Source: Dryas octopetala (Eukaryota > Streptophyta > Magnoliopsida > Rosales > Rosaceae). Taken from it: DNA of 64,000 bases. The notes beneath the pieces were generated by a model. It did not search any database. It saw only the letters and a program-made list of their open reading frames with translations, and was not told the origin of the DNA. The stretch is from NCBI GenBank assembly GCA_963921425.1, contig OY992835.1, positions 8,246,001 to 8,310,000 of the forward strand, given 5' to 3'. Every line of letters starts with the position of its first letter. The first letter of the stretch is position 1. Positions 47,535 through 58,140 of this stretch are shown in pieces. Made by a program: the position numbers and the translations under genes.

Positions 47535-47725
47535 AGTGAAACTTATTTTGTGTTTTGGTATGTTGAAACTCATATTGAGTCTTGCAATGTTTTGAAACTC
47601 ATTTTGTATATTTTGGTAAGTCAGGTAACTCATTGAGTCTTGCAGTGTTTTGAAACTTATTTTGTCTAATTTTGGTATGTTGAAATTCATATTCAGTCAT
47701 TTAGGTATGTTGAACTCATTCACCA
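47535..47725. repeat. Degenerate tandem repeat, about 60 bp unit
   Basis: Three to four units of 'TATGTTGAAACTCATATTGAG' type text alternate with 'TCTTGCAATGTTTTGAAACT', in the MULE 3' region. Confidence 0.7.
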
Positions 47726-48146
47726 GGTTGAATCCCTAGTTGTATAAGGATGATATTTTCCAAGACATTTCAAGTATTTAGGCAAGCTTGTATTTTGGTA
47801 TGTTGTGTTGGATCTTTAACATTTGCGCTTGATAGGTTGCATTCATCACTTACTGGGAATTTGGAATTTCCACTTGACAAACACTTTGATATAAGCCTAT
47901 TGGAATTTGGTTTCATATTCACTTTTTTATCTACATTGTCAACTAAAAACTAAACAAATATTCCACACTTTAATGAAAATTATGGAAACCAAAACAAAAT
48001 CACAAATGCCATTTTCATTCCATAATTTTTGATTCAATTACAAATTAACTTCACAAAATACAAGCCTCTCATAATCTATTAATACAACTTATTCATAGGA
48101 TTCCATTACAATACAAGCCTCCCAACCACCGAATCTCACCATTATC

Positions 48147-48600
48147 TTATTCCAACCCAGTACACCACCACACAATGAACACAATCCAACTCAAGAGGAA
48201 GAAAGCCCATGACAGAAAAAGAACAACACTTAGACATTTGACCCTTGCATTTTTTCTCCCCACTTCATGCTTCAACTCTCTAGTCCTCCGAAGCAAACCC
48301 GAGATCACATTCCTTGCAAGGGGAGACATATCGGGATATAACCACATAAAAAAATCACATCCTCGATTTGTTTGCATGAAAAATATTTCATTAAATCCTA
48401 GAAAAATTTAAAGTAAGTCCAGAAAAATTCCAAATAGGCCATTAATGTTACCTGAGACCATTGAGGACAGCCATAGAACCTTCTCCTTAGGTGTGCGTTT
48501 GTCCAGGATGTATTGATTCGAGTAACTTTGGTTGCTCATCTTCAACCACTTTGACAACAGATTTATGGTGGAATGGGTTTTATGGGTTAGGTTTTTATAC
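48147..48600 (-). pseudogene. GRF-type zinc-finger protein fragment
   Basis: Minus strand, two pieces. About 48600-48453, in one frame, gives TSWTNAHLRRRFYGCPQWSQ followed by a GT. About 48377-48147 gives GCDFFMWLYPDMSPLARNVI, SGLLRRTRELKHEV and a C-terminal hydrophobic span LSVVLFLSWAFFLLSWIVFI. The RRFYGC and GCDFFMW blocks are the GRF zinc-finger signature, and a C-terminal membrane span is common in the plant group. I could not find the first CxCG block in frame. It lies within the MULE, so it is either captured or a MULE-associated gene. Confidence 0.6.
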
Positions 48601-48979
48601 ACTGAGAATGGAGGGAACTAACATAGCAAGAGAAGAGGGGAGGGAAAAGCAAGAAAAAAAGGGGAAATGTTTGGTTTTGGCTCAATCATGGCCAAGTGGA
48701 CTCCAACGTGGCACTTTGGGGCCCACAATGAATGAGTAGACCCTCATGTCGCACTAATGTGGTTGAAAAGATGATATTACTCACGCCACCTCATCATTTT
48801 AGACGGAGATCAGGATGAAATTGACGGAATAGGGCAATGTGAGACACAGATTTAAAGTTCAAGCGGTTATGTGAGACAAAAAAATGTCAGGGGATAAAAT
48901 GAGACAAAACCTTAAAATCATGTGCCAAATATGCAAATAAGCCTTGCAAAAATATCAATTTTTTGGTAAAAATTAGCTA

Positions 48980-49366
48980 CAATGGGGGAAGGTTGCTAAA
49001 AGCAATTTTAGCAATTGCTAAGTTTTGGTGCTAAATTAGTACCAAAATTTAGCATATCAATTATTTGGACCAAGATATATGTGGGCCCAACCAAAATAAA
49101 GTGGAGGAAATTAGTTTGAGTGGAATCCAAGTGGCAGATTTTTATTGGGCTGCTAGTAGATAGAATAGCCTCAAGTACAGTATGTGTAGTAGTCATCATG
49201 TGAAGGAGCAGCAAGTGCTGCTTTTTGTTATTGCTTGACATGTGGTAGCCAACCATTGGTTGCATTTTGAAATTTAACAATTGTGCCATTGTAGCAAAGC
49301 TCACAAAAACTATAACTAAAACTAAAAAATTGTACTATATAGCATTTAGCAATTGTTAAACCATTG
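48980..49366. mobile_element. Candidate Tc1/mariner-like or other MITE, TA flanks
   Basis: The left end CAATGGGGGAAGGTTGC and the inverted right end CAATGGTTTAACAATTGC are imperfect TIRs; TA flanks both sides (48978-48979 and 49367-49368). A 2 bp TSD is weak evidence and the TIR is not the canonical Stowaway sequence. Confidence 0.4.
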
Positions 49367-49794
49367 TACGTGCTGATGACTACTACTTCATCCTATCTAT
49401 TTTTCTTTTCAAAATTTTATATTAGAATTAAAGTCAAAAGAATGAGAGAATTCAAGCATTTTAGGAATATTTACAAAATAGTAAATTTATTCTCATGATA
49501 TCTTTGCTAAAAACTATTTTAGACAAAGTTTTTTATTTAATGGCCATGAGCTTTTGTGAGTTTGTCCAACACTTGCCTTTTCAAATAGTGGAAAATTTTT
49601 GAACGCATGCCCATTTTGCTTTGGCAAAAGGGAGATGGTAAGATGCTCCATTATTACTAAAGTTTTTAAATGACTTGAAATTCTTTATAAATATGATTAT
49701 AAAAACAAAAGCATTTTAGAAATGACTACCAAATAGTCAATTAAGAACAAAACTTTTTCCTTTATTTTCATGACATCCTTATTAAAAGACTATT

Positions 49795-50160
49795 GGGTTA
49801 AATACAAAAATGATTCATAAACTTTACAGTGAATCTCAATTTGGTCTATTAACTATAAAAAGTTTCAATTTGGTCTACGAATTTTTCAAGTTGTACCAAA
49901 GCAGTACAAACGTTAACTTTCATCGAAAAATTTAACGGAAATTGGTCATGTGCACAACAAGTGACCACATTTTCAGGGGCATGTCAGTTCGTTCATCACA
50001 TTTTCATGTGAACAATTTCGTTAATTTTCAGATAGAAGTTAATGTTTGTACTGCTTTGGTATAACTTAAAAAATTCGTGGATCAAATTGACACTTTTTAT
50101 AGTTAGTGGACCAAATTGAGAATCAGTGTAAAGTTCGTGAACCATTTTTGTATTTAACCC
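49795..50160. mobile_element. MULE-type MITE, 366 bp
   Basis: The TIR of about 120 bp begins GGGTTAAATACAAAAATG and contains CTCAATTTGGTC and ACCAAAGCAGTACAAAC. The flanks AAGACTATT (49786-49794) and AAAACTATT (50161-50169) are a 9 bp TSD with one mismatch. No coding capacity. Confidence 0.88.
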
Positions 50161-50184
50161 AAAACTATTTTGAACAAAACTTTT

Positions 50185-50530
50185 TATTTAATGCCTATTC
50201 AGTACCTCAAGTTTATTTTGAATTTCAATTTTCAGACCTCTTATTTAAAATCTTGTAATGTCATACCTCATTTTTCCAATTCGTTATAATGTCATACCTC
50301 TGTCAGTATGACCATTAAAGAATTTGTTAAATGCTGACATGACAAGGATTAATTTTAATTCAGTACCTCAAGTTTACTTAGAATTTCAATTTCATACATC
50401 TTGTTTAATATCTTACAATATCATACCTCATTTTTTGAATTTGTTGCAATGTTATACATCAGTCAGTATGACCGTTAAGAAATATGTTAAGTGTTGACGT
50501 GACTTTTATTGGTCCCACTATTTTTATGAC
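50185..50530. repeat. Direct duplication of a TIR-like segment, about 170 bp
   Basis: TCAGTACCTCAAGTTTA recurs at about 50208 and 50381, followed in both by (A)TATCATACCTCATTTTT and GTCAGTATGACC. The wording ('...gaccgttaa') is like a MULE TIR, and 60900-61110 carries related text in the opposite sense. No full element could be bounded. Confidence 0.7.
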
Positions 50531-50896
50531 TTTTATCTGTTAAGTTCATTTTAGAAATTAGGTTTTTTTTAAGGTCCACTATCAAAAATCAAATTTCAAT
50601 ACAGTTACTTTAATAAAATCACATAGAAAAATGCGCTAGGCACCATGCCCACCCAGTTTTTTTTTTTTCGCATCAGGAGAATTGCCATTGTCCAACATGT
50701 AGCGATTCTCATTGTATAACAATATCCAAAAAAAGACAACTTATATAAATCTTCTATCTTTCCTTTCATAAGCATGTCAAAAAAAAGTATAAAACCAACA
50801 CAAAACACAAAATGTCAAGTTTTTGGAATAAAAACTCTTAATTTTAACAAACAATAATTGCCACTGTCTAATTATAATTATCGTTCTAGATAGTTA

Positions 50897-51291
50897 GGGA
50901 TTAATACCATTTTGCTCCCCAGACTATTACACTTGTATCAGTTTGCTCCCCAGACTTCTAATTTGGAAAATTAAAGACTCTGACTTTTTCAATTTTGCCA
51001 ATTGAGGTTCTTTTGTCAATTTACACATTTTTTATCCAAATCTTTGAGGGCAAAATGGTCCCTTCCAATTAGATCTTATCATTTTTTCCTCATGCATCAT
51101 TTTTCCTCTTTTATTTCTTGCTAAATTTTGCTTGATCATCTCGACATTTTAGATGAAAAATGTATAAATTGACGGAATAACCTTAATTGGCAAAATTGAA
51201 AAAGTCAAGGTCCTTAATTTTCCAAATTAGAAGTCTGGGGAGCAAACTGATACATGTGTAATAGTCTGGGGAGCAAAATGACATTAATCCC
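50897..51291. mobile_element. MULE-type MITE, 395 bp
   Basis: A perfect 9 bp TSD AGATAGTTA lies at 50888-50896 and 51292-51300. TIRs begin GGGATTAAT and include TTTGCTCCCCAGACT twice per arm; the inverted arms extend about 130 bp. Confidence 0.93.
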
Positions 51292-51402
51292 AGATAGTTA
51301 TTACTCAACAATAACACTCGCCCAGTACTTCCAAATTGCGCCCAACATCTCCAGATCACACCCACAGTAATACTAATTGCCCTTATTTGATAATAACTAT
51401 CG

Positions 51403-51707
51403 GAGGAAATTTCAGAAATAGTCTACTTGTTATTCGCTAAGTCTCGTTTTGGTCCACAAATTTTTTTAAGTTCCATATTGGTACATGAATTGTCTGACGT
51501 GTTTCATTTTGGTCAAAAATGGACAATTTTATCCCTCAAAGTCAACTCATTGGTACAAAATTGAGGGACAAAATTGTTCGGTTTTGCTCGATTTGAACCA
51601 AAATGGAACACTTCAGATAATTCGTGGACCAATATGGTACTTAAAAAAGTTTGTGGACCAAAACGAGACTTAGAGAATAATAAGTGGATCATTTCTGTAA
51701 TTACCTC
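51403..51707. mobile_element. MULE-type MITE, 305 bp, related to the VPE-intron element
   Basis: A perfect 9 bp TSD TAACTATCG lies at 51394-51402 and 51708-51716. TIRs of about 115 bp begin GAGGAAATTTCAGAAAT or GAGGTAATTACAGAAAT and contain TCTCGTTTTGGTCCACAAA. The terminus resembles the 851-1398 element (GAGGAAATTACAGATTTAGT). Confidence 0.93.
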
Positions 51708-51716
51708 TAACTATCG

Positions 51717-52440
51717 TCTCAGATAGTTACTACTCGACAGTAACAATTGCCCAGTACTTCCAAATCGCGTTCAGCTCTTCCAGATCACGCCTAGCACCTC
51801 CAGATCGCACCCATAGTAATAATAATTTGTTTATGTCTTTTCCTAAAAATAACCAACACAAATTAGTAACCCACTGTGTATTTTTTTCTTTGCATAAACC
51901 CAACTACTTCTTTGCATAAATATGCTAATTATCCCCATGTATTACTGTATTAGAAACCCACTGTGTATTCTTTTCTTTGCATAAACCCAAATTTTAAATT
52001 ATGAATGCTATACAGGCTAATTGTCCCCATATTTTATTTTCATCAATACAACCAAAGAAAAATCAAAAGCAGAAAACAAAGTTAACAAAACTCTATGTTA
52101 ATCTTTATACAGTTTGCCTGAAAGGCTAAAACCCAGTTAACAAAATCAGGATTCAGAACATCAGCAAGACCCAAGACATCAAAGTTTCAAAATCATATAG
52201 TGTAAATCTAACAAGACAATGTCAAATAGACAAAGCAGTGAAATTGAAATTCTGAAAAAGGAAAAGCACCTTGCCGATTTGATCTCAATCTGATTGCACA
52301 AAACTATGTCCACTCCTACCGTTCACAAATTCCCAGATATAAGAAGTTATGAGAGAAACCCATTTTGATTCATTGCCCCCAAAAGAGAAATAGATCACCG
52401 GGGGAGGGAGAGAGTGAGAGAATTTATTGAACTTTTAATT
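51717..52440. other. Upstream region of the acetyltransferase gene
   Basis: AT-rich, with a partial direct repeat of the flank (GTAACAATTGCCCAGTACTTCCAAA-type text at about 51310 and 51735) and 'CCCACTGTGTATT' twice (51878, 51958). 52395-52425 is GA-rich. The promoter and leader of the gene at 52570 should lie here; no TATA box can be fixed. Confidence 0.4.
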
Positions 52441-52449
52441 TATGGGGCA

Positions 52450-52471
52450 AGATTTTTTTTTTTTTGGCCAC
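52450..52471 (-). mobile_element. Micro-insertion: GTGGCC-poly(A) stub with 14 bp TSD
   Basis: TAATTTATGGGGCA occurs at 52436-52449 and 52472-52485. The 22 bases between read GTGGCC, thirteen A, then TCT on the minus strand. It lies about 100 bp upstream of the acetyltransferase start codon. Confidence 0.75.
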
Positions 52472-52569
52472 TAATTTATGGGGCACGTTGACTCACAAGA
52501 AATAGTTGAGTTGACAAAATTGCTATTAAGCCAAACTTCTTTTTGTAGCCAAACACCAATTCTTCGTCA

Positions 52570-53711
52570 ATGGAAACCAGGGACATTGTCGAGCTCCAAA
52601 GAAACTCTCCCAACTGGGCCGCGGTAGTGGAAGACATGGTGAAGCTGGAGCGGAAGATCTTTCCCAAACATGAATCGCTTGCTAGAAGCTTTGATGAAGA
52701 ACTGAGGAAGAAGAACAGTGGGTTGCTTTACATGGAGGTAGATTGCGCAGTTGCAGGTTATGTCATGTACTCTTGGCCTTCTTCCTTGTACGCTTCTATC
52801 ACAAAGCTCGCAGGTTTCAAAACCCATCTTCTTTCTTCAACTCTTCTCATACATATTAGTTTATGTATGCATATATATTGACTTTTGCTTCAATTGGAAA
52901 ATTTGAGCATTTATTGGCCAAGGTTGAATGACATGTTCTAAGAGAGCTCTATTTTTGGGCTTTAATTTTCATCTTTTGGTGGGTTTTTGATGCTTTGGTT
53001 TATAAAATTATATTTTGTGGGTTGGTTTCATTCTTTTGTGTAGATATGAGATGACCAAATGAAGCTAAGTAACGAGGCCAAAATTTGAAAAAAAGAATGT
53101 TCTTTGTTAAGTAACCATGAAATAATTTGTGGAACTCTCAATTTACGAATTGGTATAGTTTGCCAGATCACTTGATTTACCATGTTAGAATGGTTCAAGT
53201 TGATATCTTTGGTTGTTTATTTGAACAACGTTGGTTTTCTGAAATTTTAAATATGCCCATTAGCCATTCGATGAAAGTATCCAAATAAAATCTACAAATC
53301 AGTTGCTGCACAAATGCTTTTCTTTGGCGTTTTTCTTTCTTTTGGTTCTTTTTGTGGTTATGGAACAGCTGGAAAATCTGTGTCCGCGTGTGATTGGTAA
53401 AAGCTTGCAGAGGAGTGTGCTAAACCTTTGCTTCTCATATTCACTAGATATTGATTCTTCTATGTGGGTGTTCTTCCAAAGTGAAGGATAATTGTAGGAA
53501 GCAAGGCTATGGAGAAGCACTGCTGACAGCAGCCATTCAGAAATGCAGAACGAGAAATGTCCAGCGCATATCACTTCACGTTGATCCCTTGAGGACTCCT
53601 GCCATGAATCTTTACAAGAAACTCGGTTTCAAAGTTGATAGCCTCATTGAAGGTTACTACTCTTCTGATCGAAGTGCCTATAGATTGTACTTGGATTTTG
53701 ATGCCAACTAA
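52570..53711 (+). CDS. GNAT-family N-acetyltransferase
   Basis: Two exons, 52570-52813 and 53482-53711, joined across a GT-AG intron in phase 1, give 157 residues. The fold runs from an N-terminal segment beginning METRDIVELQRNS through strands ending YVMYSWPSSLYASITKLA. The acetyl-CoA pyrophosphate-binding loop is R87-K-Q-G-Y-G92 (the family's Q/RxxGxG/A motif), followed by helix GEALLTAAIQKCR. A classic GNAT C-terminal half follows: ISLHVDPLRTPAMNLYKKLG then F, and EGYYSSDRSAYRLYLDF. The length is normal for RimI/NAA-like single-domain enzymes that acetylate protein N-termini or small amines; the substrate cannot be told from sequence. The start is the first ATG of the open frame. No defects seen. 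Confidence 0.93.
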
Positions 53712-56280
53712 TGAAATAGAGGTCAGAAATTTCTCCCGAGTTTATTTGCAGTGATTTAATTGCTCAATACAATATTTTAGCAGTGTATGAGATTGTGACC
53801 AAGTCATCACCAACAGGATTACATGTAGGCTGTCAGTCCATTGTGATATCAGAAACTGTGCAATGAAATCATTTTGTCAATTTTTTTTTCTTATACAATG
53901 TGATCTCATATGAAACATCATTGCCCTTAAAGAAATGAATGCGTAACTTGCTGAGATAATCCTGCTTGTAGATATAGCTTGATTTTTCTTGTATAATTAG
54001 AAGATATTGAAACTTTATAATTGCCCCAGTTTTGTATGTCCAGGTATGCGTGTGTGTGTACACATGCCATTTATTGAAAGCACTCTAAATTTTATGCCAA
54101 CCTGAAGACAAAGGGGATGACTTTAGTTATGTGTAATAAGACATAAAAGCTGCTAGAACAATATCATTTTGGGGAAATTTTAAAAAGAAGTTTTTTATTT
54201 TTTACCATTTGCTTTAGCAGTGGTGACACTCTCCTCAATGTGGACATTTTTTTGATACGAAGACTGGTTCCCAAATGTACTTGTTTTGAAAGTATAAAGT
54301 ACTTTGCTTTGTAAGTGATGAACCTATCACTTCTATGATCATTATGTGCTCTTCACAGATCATCTTGCTGAACAAATGAAAAGATCCAGACAAACTATTG
54401 ACAATGTTTACCTTTTAGTATTATCTGAATCATTCTACGGATATTTTATAAGTGGTGTAATGCAATCCTGTTGCTGAGTTTTGAACCTTATCTACTTTGG
54501 ATTCCAAAATAATTGCCTGTCAAGCCTTTTCTAAAAGCGAATACACCAGCTCATCTATACATAGCTGGCGATATTGTACGGGTTCGCATAGTAATTCTCA
54601 ACTGCTACGGTGACATCTTTGATGATTCTGATAATTTCCAATGGAAGAAAATTTTATTATCTTGTCTGGAATCTGAATATGATGTAGTTCTTTCTGCCTT
54701 GCACTAGAATGACATACTAGTGCTTATTTATTATGTGATTTTTGCAGTTATACAACCCTGATAACATTTCTGATGACTGATGATTTCTGAATCAAGACAA
54801 TTTCTTCATCTTGTTTCTGCAAGTGTGTTGTGCTTCCTTGCACAACATTGACCATCTAATACACATTAGTTTTAGTTTCATGGTCTATTTGTACTGTTGA
54901 AGTGGGAAGTGAACTCTTTCTTTTCCAATCAGTAGCTACTCGCCATGAGCAATTTTAGGATCTTAACATAAAGCTCCATAGAATACTGTATGCATTTCCT
55001 TGTAGGTGTCATAATGGCAGTGTTATTTGCACTCAGTACAACCTATGTCTATTATAATGACAATGCTATTTGCAAATATGTTTCTCAGCATGCACTTACA
55101 CACTTGCCTTGGTGTCCCTCACACTAGAGGCATGAGACACACCACCTTCTCAATCAAGTAGGCATAGTGTATGCTAGTCTTATATGGATTGTTAACATTA
55201 ACAATCGCTTGGCTAGAAATATTGAAGATTTCAAGCATTAGGAAACATAAGTATCAAAGACTAACTCATTAGCTCATCATGAGCCGTTCCTGCATTCCAT
55301 ATACTTTACTCATGCATTAATACAACAAATATAAACAAAAACATTAATTATGTCCAATATTAAAATATCTCAAAATTACGTAACATGACTGCACTTTAGG
55401 ACATATTTCAATCATTGTTGTCCAACACTTACCAACATATTCATATCCTTTATCCTTCAGATTAAACATTGATCACATGCAATTAAATAAACATCTTTAC
55501 TAAATTTACTGGTTACGAAATTTACTGGGTAGATTTAGTAATCAATATTACCCAAAGGGATATCTCCATTAAATACAATGGATGAAAAATTTCATTTTGA
55601 GAATACATACTCCCATTATTCTAATCTTAGCAGTGTAATATTTCAGGTTTCAAAACTCTGCACCCTACTTTTGAAAGCTATTAGAACTTAGAACTACCAT
55701 TGGTTCTCAGGGTTGGGATGTTATTGTTCCGGGAGCTGCTCTGTGAACATTAGTTCAGGTAACCTCCATGGTCCATCGCCTTAAGTGTGAAATCATCTGT
55801 CTAGTTAAATATTTGCTTTAAAGTTCTTGTTTCCTATCCAAAAAAAACTTCTTTGTAGTTGAATACATCCATAAAAACTTAGGTTTCAGCTTATATGCTT
55901 TCTTGCCAATTGAAAGTTATTTATAAGCTGAGTACAGAGAAAGGCTTGAAATGTTGATATTGAACTGTCAAAGTTCAAAAGGAACGGGATAACGAGGTCA
56001 AATATCGACAGATTTTGAAAAAAAAAAAAAAAAAACAGTGATAAAAAAAAAAGATTTATTTGGAGAACATATAGAATGTTGGTAGATAATGTATTAGGTC
56101 AAACAGATAATTCTAAAGTTATTTTGAATTAAATACACTGTACATCTGATGTGTTTATGCTTTTCTTTTGATAAAAAGCAACATGTTTACTATCATTCTT
56201 TTGAACAGAGAATATTTCAATCAAGTTTTTTTAGAAAAGGATATTATAAATTCTTATGCTTTTTTGTTAGACTAAATGAA
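53712..56280. other. Intergenic DNA, no gene supported
   Basis: The first few hundred bases are probably the 3' UTR of the acetyltransferase. Frames of up to 64 codons have no recognised similarity. No bounded transposon seen. Poly(A) runs at 56017-56034 and 56043-56052. Confidence 0.45.
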
Positions 56281-56289
56281 ATATCAATT

Positions 56290-56600
56290 CTGTTTATGGG
56301 GCGCATAATATGTGACCATGATATGAAAATTGCTTCTGGCCTTGAAACTTTGGCCACACGGCCCACACCCAATTTGATGGGAATGTACGGACGCTAGCAT
56401 TTGAAAATGAGTGAGGAGCTACTTGGTGCAAGAAACCATTTGACTTTGGACTACAACAAGAAACCATTAACGGTTGATCCAATTTTCCGTTGGCAGCTTG
56501 GTCAGCGCCGGTGCAGTGGGATTTTTCCTTGAGCAGAAGTTTGGCTGCCCACAGGATGTAGAAGGATGTGTTCGGAAATATCTCTTTATAGTCCAGAGAC
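56290..56600 (+). pseudogene. Possible broken coding exon, unknown protein
   Basis: The composition changes to coding-like. One frame reads KIASGLETLATRPTPNLMGM then YGR-stop; the neighbouring frame continues TLAFENE, stop, [21 protein letters not shown] third frame, from about 56497, reads [20 protein letters not shown] then [10 protein letters not shown]. The pieces look like one protein interrupted by small indels and stops. I cannot name the family. A T-rich tail with TGTAATCATATAATATTTT follows to about 56750. Confidence 0.35.
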
Positions 56601-56804
56601 GGCCGTAGCCCCCTTAAGACAGGCGGTGTATGGCTTGGTGTATGGTTTGTTGAAAGTTGAAAGGATATGATATATGTATAATTTAGTTCTGATGTATTAT
56701 TGTATGTTCAATCATCTGTAGGGCTTTGTAATCATATAATATTTTTCTTCAAAGCCAACCTAATACTCTATAATAAGCAAGAAGTTAAATTTCGAACGGT
56801 TTCC

Positions 56805-57010
56805 TGGAAATTTCGAATGATTTCAACAAATATTAAATAAAAATGACAGAAATTGTTATCAAAATACGAAAATTTTAAATTAAACTTTAACATATTATTT
56901 ACTATATTGATAAAAAAAAATATTGAAGAAATCAAATTATATAGTAGATTTCATGTGATATAAGATGAATATAATGCGTGCTAGAGGTAAATATTATTAA
57001 ATAAAAATGG
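56805..57010. repeat. Dispersed repeat, copy 2 (partner at 21120-21370)
   Basis: Contains AAATTGTTATCAAAATACG, TTGAAGAAATCAAATTATAT and TTTCATGTGATATAAGATG in the same order as the partner copy. Confidence 0.8.
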
Positions 57011-57156
57011 TTTACTAATTAATAATTACATAAATTTTATTGAACAAATACCTCAGAACTTGTGTAATTTATTTTTCAGTTTTTCATAAATGAAAAGAAC
57101 TTTTAAGAACTTTGGATTGTTGTTATTTGTGCTTGTTTGAAGTTGTTCCATTATTC

Positions 57157-57174
57157 CCTGGCAAAAAAAAAAAA
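57157..57174 (+). mobile_element. Micro-insertion: CCCTGGC-poly(A) stub with 15 bp TSD
   Basis: AGTTGTTCCATTATT occurs at 57142-57156 and 57175-57189. Between them are CCCTGGC and about eleven A on the plus strand. It has the same architecture as the stubs at 4902, 16226 and 52450, but in the opposite orientation. Confidence 0.75.
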
Positions 57175-57503
57175 GTTGTTCCATTATTACTTTACTTGGG
57201 TATTTTGAATATTTTAAAAATTTATTTGAAAAATAAAATGTTTTGGGTTAATTTTATAATTTTTGTTTTAAATTAGTTTGACCCGTTCTTTGACTTTTTG
57301 AACTATTGGGCTTTTAACTTCGATTTGTGGTTTGTTGGAAAGGTCTTGAATACACAAACATGTGGGCGCGAACTGTGCATTGATCGGAGCTACGGTTTAA
57401 AAGATACGAGCGTTTTCAGCAAGAGGCATTTTTGTAAATTTACAAATGTGAGTTTTAAAAACCTAAAATCAAATTTTTTATCTTCATTCTCTCTCCTCAT
57501 TCA

Positions 57504-57683
57504 CGATAAATTATTATGTGTATCTGATACACCGCCACGTAATGTAACCAATCCGTCGTGTCATAGTATAGGTAGATGTTATTAGTCCTATACTCGACTA
57601 ATATAAATATACCGTACAGTAATATCCTTACACGTTGGATTGGTATACCACGTGGCGGTGTATCGGATACACCTAATAATTTT
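57504..57683. mobile_element. 180 bp MITE, 10 bp TSD
   Basis: A perfect 10 bp TSD TCCTCATTCA lies at 57494-57503 and 57684-57693. The arms contain GTGTATCTGATACACCGCCA and its inverted partner TGGCGGTGTATCGGATACAC. A 10 bp TSD points to MULE-type mobilisation. The copies at 19619-19985 are relatives. Confidence 0.9.
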
Positions 57684-57699
57684 TCCTCATTCATGCAAC

Positions 57700-57853
57700 C
57701 CCTTAACACTCTCATTCTCTCTCCTCCATCTCTGGTCACTTTCTCTTTCTCTTTCCCCAACCTTACTCCCTCTTTTTTTTTCCTTCTCCTTTCTCTTTTT
57801 TTTGTTCTTCTTCTCTTTTCTCTCATTTCTCTCCATCAGTCCATCCCCCCGTG

Positions 57854-57888
<35 letters not shown>

Positions 57889-58140
57889 ATCTCCATCCCC
57901 AGCCCAGCTTACCGGCGTCGACCACCAGCCCACCCTCATCTATTTCTCCCTCCTATCTTTCTCCCTCATCTCACCCCCTGTCGTCGAAACCCACTGAAAA
58001 CCCAGCCTCTCCTCTCTTCCTCCCTCCACGGCCTCAGCTCCTCCCAAAACCCAGCCTCCCCAAAATCCAATCCCCCTCTTTCTCCCTCGATCTCCCAAAA
58101 CTCAGAAATCTCACTCAACTGAAATTTCACGAATTTTGGT
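57700..58140. other. CT-rich gene-like segment with microsatellite
   Basis: Pyrimidine-rich with CTCTCT runs and a (CT)n at 57857-57884, then a proline/serine-rich coding-like stretch (57890-58130). Low complexity explains the long open frames on both strands. It may be a captured or decayed gene 5' end. Confidence 0.35.

Larger units (their letters stand above)
42569..48943. mobile_element. Large MULE, 6375 bp, with hAT material inside
   Basis: A 9 bp TSD TTGCAAAAA lies at 42560-42568 and 48944-48952. The TIRs of about 90-100 bp begin (a/g)GCTTATTTGCA and share TTTAAGGTTT(G/T)GTCTCA and TTGTCTCACATAACC. Inside are: remains of a DUF659-type hAT (about 42690-46595, itself hit by a 973 bp hAT), the C-terminal part of a MURA-like transposase (46596-47529) and, on the minus strand, a GRF zinc-finger fragment (48147-48600). 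The left part of the MULE transposase is missing. Confidence 0.85.

Noticed and set aside
57298..57585. 95-codon plus-strand frame
   Set aside because: It runs into a bounded 180 bp MITE and shows no family similarity.
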